NCBI RefSeq assembly: GCF_000003815.2
Contig: NC_049983.1
Coordinates: forward strand, 2,508,591 to 2,572,590
Source of the DNA: Branchiostoma floridae
Taxonomy: Eukaryota; Chordata; Leptocardii; Amphioxiformes; Branchiostomatidae
Length of the DNA: 64,000 bases
Reading direction: 5' to 3'
The translations under genes were made by a program, and so were the position numbers. Shown here one piece after another: positions 48,560 through 59,097 of this stretch (positions within the stretch are counted from its first letter, which is position 1; every line of letters begins with the position of its first letter). The notes beneath the pieces were generated by a model. It saw nothing but the letters and a program-made list of their open reading frames with translations, was not told the origin of the DNA and did not search any database.

Positions 48560-49439
48560 CGAGGGCGGTTCAAAAAGTAATGCCACTGGTTTTATAACAA
48601 ACTCATGTTTTCATCGAATGAGTTGAAATTTGGCACAAATGTACAAGGCTATATCCTCTTGAGATTGAGATATCTCAATTTGTGGTTCAGATTTTTATGA
48701 GCAACTGAGATGATTTTAAGATGACCAAACCCTTAAAAGCTTGTCAGGAGATCAGTTTCTCTAGATCTTACCATTTTAAGACTATTGTAGAAAATTGAAA
48801 TTTCACCTGTATATTAACAAATGTATCTATAGATTACATGCCAAGTTTCATGTTTGAACTTTCAATGGTTCATCTTTTACAGCCACTTGAATGGAGCGAG
48901 TTGCTATATTACAGACAGTTTGATTAATAGCCAAATACGTGATTTGTTGAATAATGGTTTTTGTAGACTGCTTTTCCATTAGCCAAAAGATGTGAAACTT
49001 AGCACAATTATTAACTGTTTCAAAATCAAGAAGTGTCTTAAGTTTGATTTTTCTCAGTTAATAAAAAAGTCGGTTATGGACACTTTAAGCAGCTCACCCC
49101 TAATCCACCGCTAATTACGACCCTGACGACCTCACTTCACACCAGGAACAAAAAAATCATAAATGATTGTATTTACAAAATTAAAATAGGCATGTGGCTT
49201 ACCGAGAAGTGCAACTTGATACATGTGCAATTTCAGTTTCTTACAATAGCTACAAGTGATTTAGAGACATTGTCAATTGCACGTTAATTAACCCTCTAAT
49301 TTCTTCCGACGGGATAACAGGGGTGTGGTCATCTTAAACTCAACTCAGTCACTCATAAAGATTTTAAAAACAAATTGAAATATGTCAATCTCAAGAGGAT
49401 ATGTTCTTGTACCTTTGTGCCAAATTTGAACCGCCCTCG
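48560..49439. mobile_element. 880-bp mariner-type MITE with TA target site
   Basis: Ends CGAGGGCGGTTCAAA... and ...TTTGAACCGCCCTCG are inverted, flanked by TA (48558-48559; 49440-49441), as in the mariner/Tc1 group. Further inverted similarity extends inward (TTTGGCACAAATGTACAAG, ATATCCTCTTGAGATTGA versus TCAATCTCAAGAGGATATG, TTGTACCTTTGTGCCAAA). No transposase. Confidence 0.85.
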
Positions 49440-49672
49440 TAAGATAAACGTTTATGCTGTAAATCTTCAATGTTCTCCATTTTCATTTCTTGTCGTGTTT
49501 ATAATACATGTAAGTACTTGCAATTTTCTTCTGGGCAGGAATTTGCTAAAGCTTAATATTGTGTTCCCAAACTATATGCCTTTTTTCGGAGAAGTACCAA
49601 ACTTATGTGTAAAGAAATGATAATCACAAAATACTTTATATCGTTTCAATAATCCATCATGGCCGACACTGC

Positions 49673-52600
49673 TCACAGTAGCTCCGTGGGACATCCCAGG
49701 ACCTCCATCCTAACGGCTGGCCGCGAAATGTAGGTTCGGGGATGGAACTGGACATGCCGAGTGGTCAGAGGAGAGTCCAAGAAGTTGTAAACCGGCGAGC
49801 TCCGGTCATAGTTCCCTTGGAACACCTACAGTCACAGGGAGAGGAGCTGGGGTCATTTCAAACCGTGGAAAGGGGGTATTGAGACGAGGAATAGCGATGC
49901 ATAGGTAGGAAGTTTAAAAGAAGCCCTTGTGTTCGGATTTAAATGTGCATTGTGTGGCGTCCGTCTATCCCATATGTGGACCCGTCTTACAATATTATTT
50001 CAGCCTAACTCATCTGGAGTCGATCTAACCCATGTCTCGTCCGGCTAAGCCATATGCATGTAGCGTCCGTCTAACCCATGTCTCGTCCGTCTAACCCATG
50101 CAGCGTTTGTCTAGCCCATGAAGCGTCCGTCTAACCCATGTAGCGTCCGTCTAACCCATGTTTCGTCTGTCTAACCCATATGCATGTGGCGTCCGTCTAA
50201 CCCACGTGACGTCCGTCTAGCCCATGTCTCGTCCGTCTAACCCATGTTTCGTCGGTCTAACCCATGCATGCATGCAGCGTCCGTCTAACCCAGGTGACGG
50301 CCGTCTAATCGACGTATCGTCCATCTAAACCATATGGTGGGTTATTTGCTACGCGCTTTCACATCAAGATCTGTAAATGTTACCTTGTCGGAGCCGTCTG
50401 TGCCGGCGTACATGGCCCAGGTCTGCCCGTCCATGCTGAATGAGAGTCTGTAGCTCTTCGTCCACTGGCTGTATTCCGGGCGGCCCTGGGTGATGACGCC
50501 GTACACCAGAGTCTCCTGGCCCAAGTCTATCTGTAGTTACACAGGTGCAGCTTACGTCATAAAAATGGGAGATGACGCCATACATGAGAGTCTCCTGGCC
50601 CAGGTCTATATGTAGTTATATCAGTAACAACCTGCGTCATAAATGTGGGTGATGACGCCATATACCCGACTCTCTTAGCCTAAGTCTAACTGTAGTTACA
50701 CTGTTTTGTAAGGCTTATGTCCAAATGGGCACTTCACGGGCTGTTTTAGACACTTTGGGGCGTGACCGGCCGGGCACCAGGTTGAATTTAAGTCGGACTT
50801 ATTAAAATGAACCCGGACGCGGTAACACATAGACGCCCTGACCTACCCATGGGGAACACCCAGGGGTACCCTGCGGTATTCGGCATTCCACCGGGATGTG
50901 GCTTCGGAGCTGTGCTGGGACGAAGTCTTTTACACGGGGTACAGCATACTCATCAAAACTGCCCCTCTGTTTGAGTTTATAAGCACGTACAGACTTAAAG
51001 AGAGAGATCAACAGGACAGCCCTACCTTTAGCCACTCCACTTCCGCAGTTAGTGTTCTCGGTATCCAGCTCCTGGTAATACCGAACCTGGCGTTTGCAGG
51101 CACGAATCGGTGATCGTAGTAGGACGATGCGGTGAAGCTGCTGTCCGGAATATCGCCGGTTGACATGCCCATGCGCCTGGTCCGGCAGAAATCTGGGGAA
51201 AGGAATAAAACAAAATGCAATATCAACGTACTGGTATAGAATTCCGGAGGACGGAAAATGCCGTGAAGCTGCTATCCGGAATGCATTCTTGTCGGGGTTC
51301 CTATTTTGTCTCCTTAGGGCTACGTCACATTTCCTACCCGGGCCCAGCCGGGCTGCTTGCGGCAAAACTACACGTTTATGCCAAAAAAATATGCACAAGG
51401 CATATGCATGCTGTTTTTTTTTTTGGGTCCGATTTGTTGTTGTTGTTTACTTTTGGTCTTTTATATCTTACTTTCGTTCCCCAATACTGCCCGGACGGGC
51501 CCCTTTGTGGATGTGTAGCGTGATGTTACAAAGGGGGCAAAATAGAACGCCTTGAGGAAACGTCTAAAACGTGTCTAACACTAGTCGGAGCCGAATATCA
51601 GCCTGGAGAGTAAACCTTACCGACGACGGTGTCGTTCAGGCGGGAGGACAAATTTTCAATGGCGGCCAGGCAGGTCTCCATGACGGCGGCCGTCTCGTTT
51701 AGACTGGAGGAGAAATTTGCCATGACGGCGTCCTGGCGGGCCTCGATGGCAGCTTGTCGGGCGGCCGTGTGGTTCAGACGGGAGGACAAATTTTCCGCGG
51801 CGGCGTCCTGGCGAACTTCCATGGCAGCGGCGGTCTGGTCAAGACGGGAGTACAAATTTTGCACGGCAGCGCCCTGGAGAACTCCCATGGCAGCGGCCGT
51901 GTCGTTTAGGCGGGAGGACAAATTTTCTATGGCAGCGTCCTGACGGGCCTCCATGGCAGCAATCCGCTTTTCAAAGGCCTAAAGAACATGACAGGAGTAG
52001 GTTTTTAAACGTTAATGATTTAAAAAAAACAGTGATAATTCACGATCATTACATCCATTCATATTCATTTTTTGTTAATAAAAGCAGGATGCTCGTAGAA
52101 AACACGCCCGACTTCACTGACTTTGCACAAGTCGAGCGAGATTTGGAGGAAGGTCGCCAGAGTTTTGTGCGATACTCTTGCGGGGCCGTCTCAGGTTCAG
52201 CGAGCATCGTCAGGTTTGTGGAGGTAAAATCGGTCTTCAATCGTTGGATTGACGTCCGACTTTCAATCGAATGTCGACCGATACCTAGGCGAGTTACGGA
52301 CGATCCGTAGACGACTCGGTAATGAAGTAGGCAAACTCAGAGATCACCGGCGACTTGTCGCTTACGTTGAGAACATGTTTCGCTGCACCCCGACCATCGT
52401 ATGACCCCTGAAAATCTCCTGCGATCCCTAAAAATCGCAAGATGATCGAGAGAACACCGGACGTCGAAAATGTCATTCACAGCTCGCAGACACGTCGTCC
52501 TATCGATTTTCGCTACATGTGACAGGGGAAGTAGGAAAGGTGTGTTTGCCCTGACACAAGCTGCATGCACTTGGTTTGTTTAGATACAAGACGTGACGTG

Positions 52601-53785
52601 GCGTAACTGGTAGACTGCTCGGAACATCGAGGTCCCGGGTTCAATTCTTGACGCTGTGTCTTGGGAACGGCACTTTACACGAACTTCCTCACTTCACACA
52701 GAACCTGAGTTCAGTCGGGGAGGTAAAATACAACCTTTACCTTCTGTCTGTACTTTGTATGTGGTAATGTCAAAATAAGTTACAAACTTGAGTGCAGTGC
52801 CACATTGTCTTCGTTTGTTCCACGGCAAAAAAAAATAGAAAAAAAGGGAGCGAACTTACCTTCAACTCCGCCAGGTGACTAACTGAACTTCGTATCCTCT
52901 TGAACTCTGAATGCATCGCCTCAATCATGCCTGTTGTGAACAAGGAACGTTTTCTTTCAATCTGACAGTCATTTTTGTCATATAACTGTGTATATACTAC
53001 CTGTTTAGGTAAAAAAAGTTTAAGTTGCCCGTACATCTGTGTAGAAGCTTAGGGGTGGAGGTGGCTCCCATCTCAATTTCTGTAGCCCTTGGGCCACACA
53101 TTTGTACAAGCCACTAAAGCAGGGGGCTGGACCGCTGGTAGTGATGACTGGTGTTAAACGAAGCGTGAGAGTGCTAAACAGAGAAAGCAGCATGTACCAT
53201 TGTTAAAGATTTTGACGACCTCTCACGATCTACCGAATGCAACGCGAACACTCCACCTACTCGGCCATTGCCCCGGTTCCGAATTACTACCTTGCGAACT
53301 TATAAGTCAACAAGGCGTCAACAAAAACAACTAGTATCCACCAGGCCTTCCTATGAGGTACATATGGTAGAATTCGGCAAAATTGAGAATAATTGGACAA
53401 GAGCCCACACTAAGAATAACATTCCCCTTTCAAACCCACTTGTAGCAAAACCCCACTGGCAAATTATTCTCCTCATACCAGCCTGGTTAGTTTTGCAGCG
53501 ACGAAACGGCAACAAAATTAAAGCAAACAACGTGAAGTGCTGACTGGTTGCACTTTCAGACAGGGTTACGCCTCGGCGTAAGGACGGCTTACCGGCCATT
53601 TCCTGAAGCTGGGGGTTCTCCGAACTGATGTAGGGTGCAGACTGGTTAGCCTGGTCAGCCTGTGGGTATGGCCCATAAGGTACAGCCTGGACAGCAGCCT
53701 GGACAGCAGCCTGCGGGTCCGACCACTGCCTGGTGGACAGCAGCAGGACCAGCACCACTGCAGGGAACAGCGGGAACCGCGACAT
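49673..53785 (-). CDS. secreted coiled-coil / F5/8 type C (discoidin) domain protein, 6 exons
   Basis: Exons, in transcript order: 53785-53593, 52930-52860, 51978-51621, 51192-51026, 50530-50384 and 49825-49673. Phases agree at all five junctions (1, 0, 1, 0, 0) and the total is 362 residues. Residues 1-20 form a signal peptide (FPLFPAVVLVLLLS), followed by a Gln/Ala/Pro-rich stretch. Exons 2-3 give a coiled coil with a ~22-residue internal repeat (ENLSSRLNDTAA) rich in N-x-S/T sequons. Exons 4-6 give one F5/8C domain: MGMSTGDIPDSSFTASSYYD, EWLK|IDLGQETLVYGVITQG, then SDK|VFQGN and RMEVLGC. Cys in exon 4 and in the last LGC can form the usual disulfide. The family binds lipid or glycan surfaces; oligomerisation through the coil and an adhesion or recognition role are inferred. 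A SINE, a MITE and a minisatellite lie in its introns. Confidence 0.88.
49960..50335. repeat. ~19-bp minisatellite in intron 5
   Basis: Unit CGTCCGTCTAACCCATGTM with variable CATG-containing spacers, roughly 15 copies, lying between exons 5 and 6 of the F5/8C gene. Confidence 0.85.
50515..50700 (-). repeat. 80-bp triplication of an intron-exon boundary
   Basis: The exon 5 acceptor and first ~45 coding bases (TAACTACAG|ATAGACTTGGGCCAGGAGAC) recur upstream at about 50610 (acceptor AG changed to AT) and 50690 (AG kept, exon part decayed). Only the copy ending at 50530 continues into the full exon. Confidence 0.75.
51318..51522. mobile_element. MITE, CTACGTCACATTT-type ends, in intron 3
   Basis: Left CTACGTCACATTTCCTACCC GGGCCC is mirrored by GGGCCCCTTTGTGGATGTGTAGC on the right. 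It lies wholly within intron 3 of the F5/8C gene. Related to 14525-14689. Confidence 0.55.
52591..52840 (+). mobile_element. tRNA-derived SINE (copy 2), antisense in an intron
   Basis: Head GGCGTAACTGGTAGACTG, B-box-like GGGTTCAATTC, body GGCACTTTACACGAACTTCCTCACTTCACACAG, and an A-rich tail ending about 20 bp from the exon 2 splice donor of the F5/8C gene. Confidence 0.82.
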
Positions 53786-54234
53786 CCTGGCCCGACTGTG
53801 CTGCAGTATAGGGTCGGTATTGGACTGGTGCGGACTCAGGGTGGGGCCTATACACAGTACAGATGATTGGATTTGCTACTGCGTTGGTCATCAGCAAACA
53901 AAAGGTGAGTTTATTCCTCAAAAAGGTAGGAGAAATAGCGTTAGGCTATTGCGAGACATGTGGACATTGCCCTTGAATAACCCTATTGTTTGTTGTCTGC
54001 TGTACTGATGATTCTTTTGTCACGACCGGACAAAGGAATAGTCCATTTTTACATGATAGGGGCAAGGAATGTTCGACCTACAGAAAGAAAAGAATCAACA
54101 ATGTTTCCCTGTTTTTCTGCTGTTTTCGAGTTCTTTTCGATCGATAATGGTTGGTAGTTTCCGTTGTAATTTTTAAAAGTTGTTTAAGGTAGTTTTCGGT
54201 TGTTTTTGGTACTTAGTGAGACCCAGTAAAATGT

Positions 54235-54605
54235 CCACAGCGCAACAATTGCACAATTACCACACAAAAATCGTTATTATAAAACAAGACACGTGACAGC
54301 AGCAACGGGTCGTAAATGCCAGATAATCTGTGTCGCCCCTCGTCTCTCTACAAAGTCAGACGGTGAGCTTGAATGTATACAACTTCCTTCATAGCTTCCT
54401 TCACCCTTCTTGCAAAGACATCCAGCTCTATAGATCTAGGAATTTTTCTTTGCCCTGCGACATGGAGTGTCCTTGAGATTCTAAGTCTTATGCTGCAGCC
54501 ATATTTTCATAATGTCACGTCCTGGACGTAGTAGTGGACGGGTTAGATCGGTCCAAATTTCAGCGTTGGTCACGCAAAGTCTAGTCTTCATTCATATCGT
54601 CATTT
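54235..54605 (-). pseudogene. degraded paralogue of the signal-peptide exon and its upstream region (copy C)
   Basis: Shares GACACGTGAC..., GCAACGGGTCGTAA(A/G)TGCCAGATAA, and GTGTCGCC...CGTCTCT with 46150-46560, and TAGTCTTCATTCAT upstream. The exon part has ATG changed to ATA and a stop soon after. It lies about 450 bp upstream of the F5/8C gene. Confidence 0.5.
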
Positions 54606-55420
54606 AACAATTTTTTTTTATTATTATTTGCACGCTCCCATCTGTTTGGGGGTTTCCATAGCATGTTACCCAGATTACAAGAATCAGCCCTTCTAAACAA
54701 ATATCAGTAAGGAAATGCTCTTAGTCTTATTCGAGTTTTACTTCAAGGGTACCACTGTCCTCGTCTTACATGGATTGTTGCAAGGTTGAAATCACCACTT
54801 CCCCTCCAAATATAACAGCTTCTCTCGGTCTTTTCTTACATGGTAATCTGATTGAATTTGAACAAAAACCCAAATGAAAGATTCAATCTCAGAACTAATC
54901 TGGTTATCAAGGTCAAACAAGACCGTTAATCAGCACCAAGGTCACTCTACAGCAGGTTCTTTCAAAACACGTCAGCGTGACGTAAGTAACTACTTTAGGG
55001 ATATCTGTTCTGATAGTGAAAGAAAAAGAATGTTTTATGGTGCAATCTTATTTTCTCTGAAAGTATCTTTACTACGAACTTTGTAAAATATTTTTTGTCA
55101 CGCCTTGTTGAACGTCCACTGTTTGTATGCATTGATGAAATCATCATTTTACATTTGAGGTTAACTTGAGGAGAGAAATTCGTTGTATAATTAAAAAAGT
55201 CAATGCCAGACATACTTGTTGTCAATCTTGTTATATTTCCATATTTTGTTTTGTTTCTTTATTTTTATTAGTCTCTTCCAAGCTCAAAATTTCAATAGCA
55301 AGGAGAGAAGTGGTTTTGGCATCGAAGCGTCACAGTATCTCTGACCAAAGATGTGATCGTTTAAAGGCAGGGATGAATTTGACGTTTAAGATTACAGGAC
55401 TGAAGTTTAATATGTAACTT
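54606..55420. other. intergenic, nothing recognised
   Basis: AT-rich unique sequence. Short open frames only, with no splice or domain support. Confidence 0.4.
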
Positions 55421-55422
55421 TA

Positions 55423-55632
55423 GTTCACCTTTATCCGCGGGGTAACCTATATCCGTTGTGTTGCTCAACGGGGTATCCAGTATCCAGGGACAACAAGTCG
55501 ATGGACAGTAGTTTCAAATTGTGATATTCTCAAAATATTGCAGTTTGAAGTCACCATCTGAAGACTTGATACCCCTAGATACATTGTTCTTAGAAAGAAC
55601 GGATAAAGGTTACTCTACGGATAAAGATGAAC
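55423..55632. mobile_element. MITE, GTTCACCTTTATCCG ends (copy 1)
   Basis: Terminal inverted repeats of ~33 bp (GTTCACCTTTATCCGCGGGG; CTACGGATAAAGATGAAC) flanked by TA. An imperfect internal inverted repeat follows. No coding. Confidence 0.75.
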
Positions 55633-55794
55633 TAGCGTTAATTTGTGCCTCATAATAAGCCAAACAAAACGTAGATACTCCTTGTTTCAAGGGCACCCAA
55701 ATAGGGACAAGGTGAGATGGTGTTTTTTTACCAGACCTGTTTTAGAGTGATGAAAGATGAAAAATCATTCAGGGCTACCATTGACAATTAAGTA

Positions 55795-56025
55795 GTAGTT
55801 CATAGGTCAGGGTAGGCCGTGGTGACAAAGGTTTTTGTGTGTGTGTGTGTGTAAGATGACCTAGCAGGTCAAAGGGCAGAAAAGGCGGTGGTGACAAAAG
55901 GTTGTTTTTTGTGTGGGATGACCTAGCAGGTCATAGGTCAGAAAATGCCGTGGTGACGAAAGGGTTGTTTTTTTTAGATAACCTAGCAGGTTATAGGTCA
56001 GGACAAGCTGTTGGTGACTTTAATT
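55795..56025 (+). repeat. ~65-bp tandem repeat, 3-4 copies
   Basis: Unit: GACCTAGCAGGTCATAGGTCAG, then AAA(A/T)G(C/G)CGTGGTGAC(A/G)AAAGG, then TTG/TGT-rich filler. Confidence 0.8.
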
Positions 56026-56310
56026 TTTATGTATCAAAAGCGCCGCCCAGCAAAGTTTACAAAAAGCGCATTAGTCGAATTTCGTATGGTTAGAGCCAAA
56101 CAACGCAAAGCATTGTGATTAGAAATACTCGACGACGTGTATACATCTTGTTTGATATATGTCGCATACTAGTATGAATTCCCATACGTTCAAGTGCCAT
56201 GTCAAGCTATATATAAATACGCAGTATTAACTCATCAAGAAGTCGGAATATAATATTTCATACGGGACCTCCATGTCACGTCACATGCTTGGAACGGCCT
56301 TAACCAAAGC

Positions 56311-56440
56311 TAGGTACTCGTTTCTACCTGAGTGAAGTGAGGAAAGTCGTGTCAAATGTCTTTCCCAAGGCCACAAGATACCAACGGATTCGGACCCAGA
56401 ACTTCTTGGCTACGGGTCAAACACACTGGTGTAACTCCAC
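56311..56440 (-). mobile_element. tRNA-derived SINE (copy 4, truncated)
   Basis: Contains the body motif in antisense (CTGAGTGAAGTGAGGAAAGTCGTG) and a decayed tRNA-like head. Confidence 0.55.
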
Positions 56441-56487
56441 ACAACCCCAAGCAAGACAGCGAAAAGTCTGTACAACACCTAACGCTA

Positions 56488-56713
56488 GATCACCTTTATC
56501 TGCGGGGTAACCTATATCCGTTGTTTATAAGAGCAGGTATCGAGGGATATCAAGTAAACGGATGGTGTTTTCAAACTGCAGTTATTTTGAAAATATATCA
56601 AGTTGAAATCACCGTTCATCGACTTGATATCACTAAATACCCAGCTTTTTTTTTTAAAAATCGGTTATAGGTTACCCCCCCCCCCCCGGATTTATTTATT
56701 TATAAAGGTGAAC
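56488..56713. mobile_element. MITE, GATCACCTTTATCTG ends (copy 2)
   Basis: Same family as 55423-55632 (GGGGTAACCTATATCCGTTG; TATAAAGGTGAAC). Contains a long C run near 56676. Confidence 0.7.
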
Positions 56714-57118
56714 AAGAGAGGTCGGCCTTGAAAAGACGAGATGTCTGCAATCTTGAGTACTTGTAGTAAGCGTACAAAGCAGCTGCAAAATATGCTGTAT
56801 ATTGCTAGTAAGATATCGGAAAACGTATACTAACATCATAGAATGCCAATTCCAATTTTAAGGTCCAGAAAGAAGATATAAAATAACGAAAACGAAGTAT
56901 CTATTGTTCGGTAAGACCCTACCCTGCTTAGTCATTTGTTCAACCTTCCGGATCACTTAGATTTCATGATGAAGGCATTTTCTTGGCCTTGGCTTATATT
57001 CTTTTATATTGGCATGCTCGCTCGCATCATTTTATTTGTGGATTCCTACGATATAACATCCATATGATCAAATCAACATTGTCTTATATATAACAACATT
57101 AATTAAAAAATGTTCAGC

Positions 57119-58900
57119 TAAATACTTGCACATGTGCGAAAATTCTAACCGCACTCAAGCAAAAATTATCCGTACCAGTTTTTAAAATACTCACCCTCTG
57201 TGATTGTCTTGGGAAATCCCGTTTGAAATGCAAAGTAGGAAAGATAAGATAAGATAAACTGAAAACGATTTCGTACCAGTCCAGAACGAACGCTATCCAT
57301 CATTTTGAATGTGGTGTAGACAAGGGCTGTGTTAAATGGGGGTCCCGTGTTTGAAGAGCGCCACACCTAGAGCACGTTACAAAAACACCACGCTTATAGA
57401 AAAAGTTATGATCCTTCACGGTGTGAGTGGCTCGAACCCTACAGTCCTATGGCCACAAGAAAGCTTTATACATAGCTAAAAATGTGCACATCTGTATGTT
57501 AAATTCTGAGCGTTGTTGACCACAGAACGTAATAGTTTTTGAAATACACACCCCGTGCTATACTCTCGGGAAATTCTGTTTGAAATGCAAAGTAGGAAAG
57601 ATAAGACAAGATAAACTGAAAACTACTTCGTGCCAGTCCAGAAAGTTACCTAACATTTTGAATGTGATCTAGACAAAGGTTGCGTTAAATAGAGGTCCCG
57701 TGTTTGAGAAATGCTGCACCTCGAGAACGTGAAAAAAACAACACGAAATCGACACACGAGTCCCATGGCCGCAGCGGGGGCAATAACTGTCGTATTGAGG
57801 TCTCCTGAGTTAGCGCCGAATGACAGCCGCTCCAGACCCTTGCGATGTACATGTAGACCACTTGTTGTAAGCTGCTCGCAATTCAGCCACTGAATACGAA
57901 GAGAGAGTGTTCGGCCCACCCAATGAACTTTTTCTTATAATGCCGAAAATTGATATGCCCGTGGATGGTATCCATATACAAATCAATATAGCCTGATATA
58001 TAAGCTAAAATCTTGCGCGCGCATAAATTCTGACCGTACTCGACCACAGATTAAACAGTTTTTAAAATACACATATCCCGTGCGACACTCTTGGGAAATT
58101 CCGTTTGAAATGCCAAGATAAGTTAAGATATACAGTGTATGCAAATTATTTCGTCGCAGTCTAGAAAGTTACCTAACACTTTAACGAGGTCTCTTGCTTG
58201 AGGAGAGCCACACCTAAAGCACGTGAAAAAAAAAATCCAACAATTTTCGAAAAAAGTTACGGTCCTTTGTGATGTGAGAGACTCGAACCCTACAGTCCTA
58301 TGGCAACAAGAAAACCTTATATATAATCTAAAAACTTGTACACGTGCATAGATTCTGAGCGTACTCGACCACAGATTGTACGATAAGAGTTTTTTGTTTT
58401 AAATACACATCCCGTGAAACTCCTGGGAAATTCCGTTTGAAATGCAAAGTAAGAAAGATAATCAAGATAAGATAAACTGCAAATTATATTGTCGCAGTCT
58501 AGAAAGCTACCTGGCATTTGGAATAGTGTCTGGACAAGGGCGGATTGTGTAAAACATTTCGTAAGAAAGCATCACAGATGACACCATTAAAATGAAGAAC
58601 AGGTTCGCGGAAATGTGGATACGCACGCAGTAGTGCTCATGGAAGACAAGGAGATGAAGAATTACCGTCAAAGATGGTAGGAGTGCGAACATTCTGACCG
58701 TACTCGACCACAGTACGTAACAGTTTTTTTTTAATACACATCCAGTGTGATACTCTTGGGAATTTCCGTTTGAAATGCAAAGTAGGAAAGATAAGATAAG
58801 ATAAACTGCAAATTATTTCGTCGCAGTCTAGTACGTTACACAACACTTGAAATGTGGTCTAGATAGGGGCTGGTCCGCCTTGATTTTTTTCCTTGAGGGG
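57119..58900 (+). repeat. five tandem units with GATA-motif clusters
   Basis: Units of about 300-480 bp begin near 57119, 57480, 58000, 58330 and 58690. Each has TGACCGTACTCGACCACAG (or a variant), CTTGGGAAATTCCGTTTGAAATGC, then a GATAAGATAAGATAAACTG-like cluster (57243, 57600, 58117, 58457, 58790), then GTCTAGAAAGTTACCTAACA. Unit 4 also carries a partial copy of the first coding exon of the gene at 59098 (ATGAAGAATTACCGTCAAAG). The array lies directly upstream of that gene. Confidence 0.8.
57760..57895 (+). repeat. dispersed repeat inserted in unit 2
   Basis: GGGGGCAATAACTGTCGTATTGAG and TTAGCGCCGAATGACAGCCG match, inverted, the block at 62400-62520. Both keep an open frame with shared residues GAITVVLR and LAPN, but the context is repetitive. 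Confidence 0.55.
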
Positions 58901-58912
58901 AGGTGCTTTCGT

Positions 58913-58998
58913 AATATATTTCGTGATATATTTCGTAATATATTTCGTAATATATTTCGTAATGTATTTCGTAATATCTTTCGTAATATATTTCGTAA
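58913..58998. repeat. 12-bp tandem repeat
   Basis: About seven copies of CGTAATATATTT. Confidence 0.95.
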
Positions 58999-59097
58999 GA
59001 AAGCATCACGGAGAAGACCATAAAAAGACCAAGGAGGTTAGAACCTCCTTGCGCAGGTGATTGACACGCTCGCGTGCTGCTCGAGGAAGACAGAGAG

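Larger units (their letters stand above)
45555..48560. repeat. segmental duplication, two ~1-kb units
   Basis: Unit A (45555-46560) and unit B (47370-48560) share, in order: CACTTCTACAA(C/G)TA...TCATGG, GAAATTTACTTGCTGTGGCCTT / AAGTTTACTGCCTGTGGCCTT, GATATTGC(G/A)CACCA, CACAA(A/T)(C/...)ACTCAAT, and a signal-peptide exon near the right end. A third partial unit lies at 54235-54605. Confidence 0.6.

Noticed and set aside
49960-50335. Regular ~19-bp repeats considered as a CRISPR array
   Set aside because: Units are contiguous with no unique spacers of constant length; it is an intronic minisatellite.
51598-51954. Stand-alone ORF starting at the internal ATG in the coiled-coil exon
   Set aside because: The exon starts upstream at 51978 with a good acceptor and ends at a GTAAGG donor at 51620; the ATG is internal.
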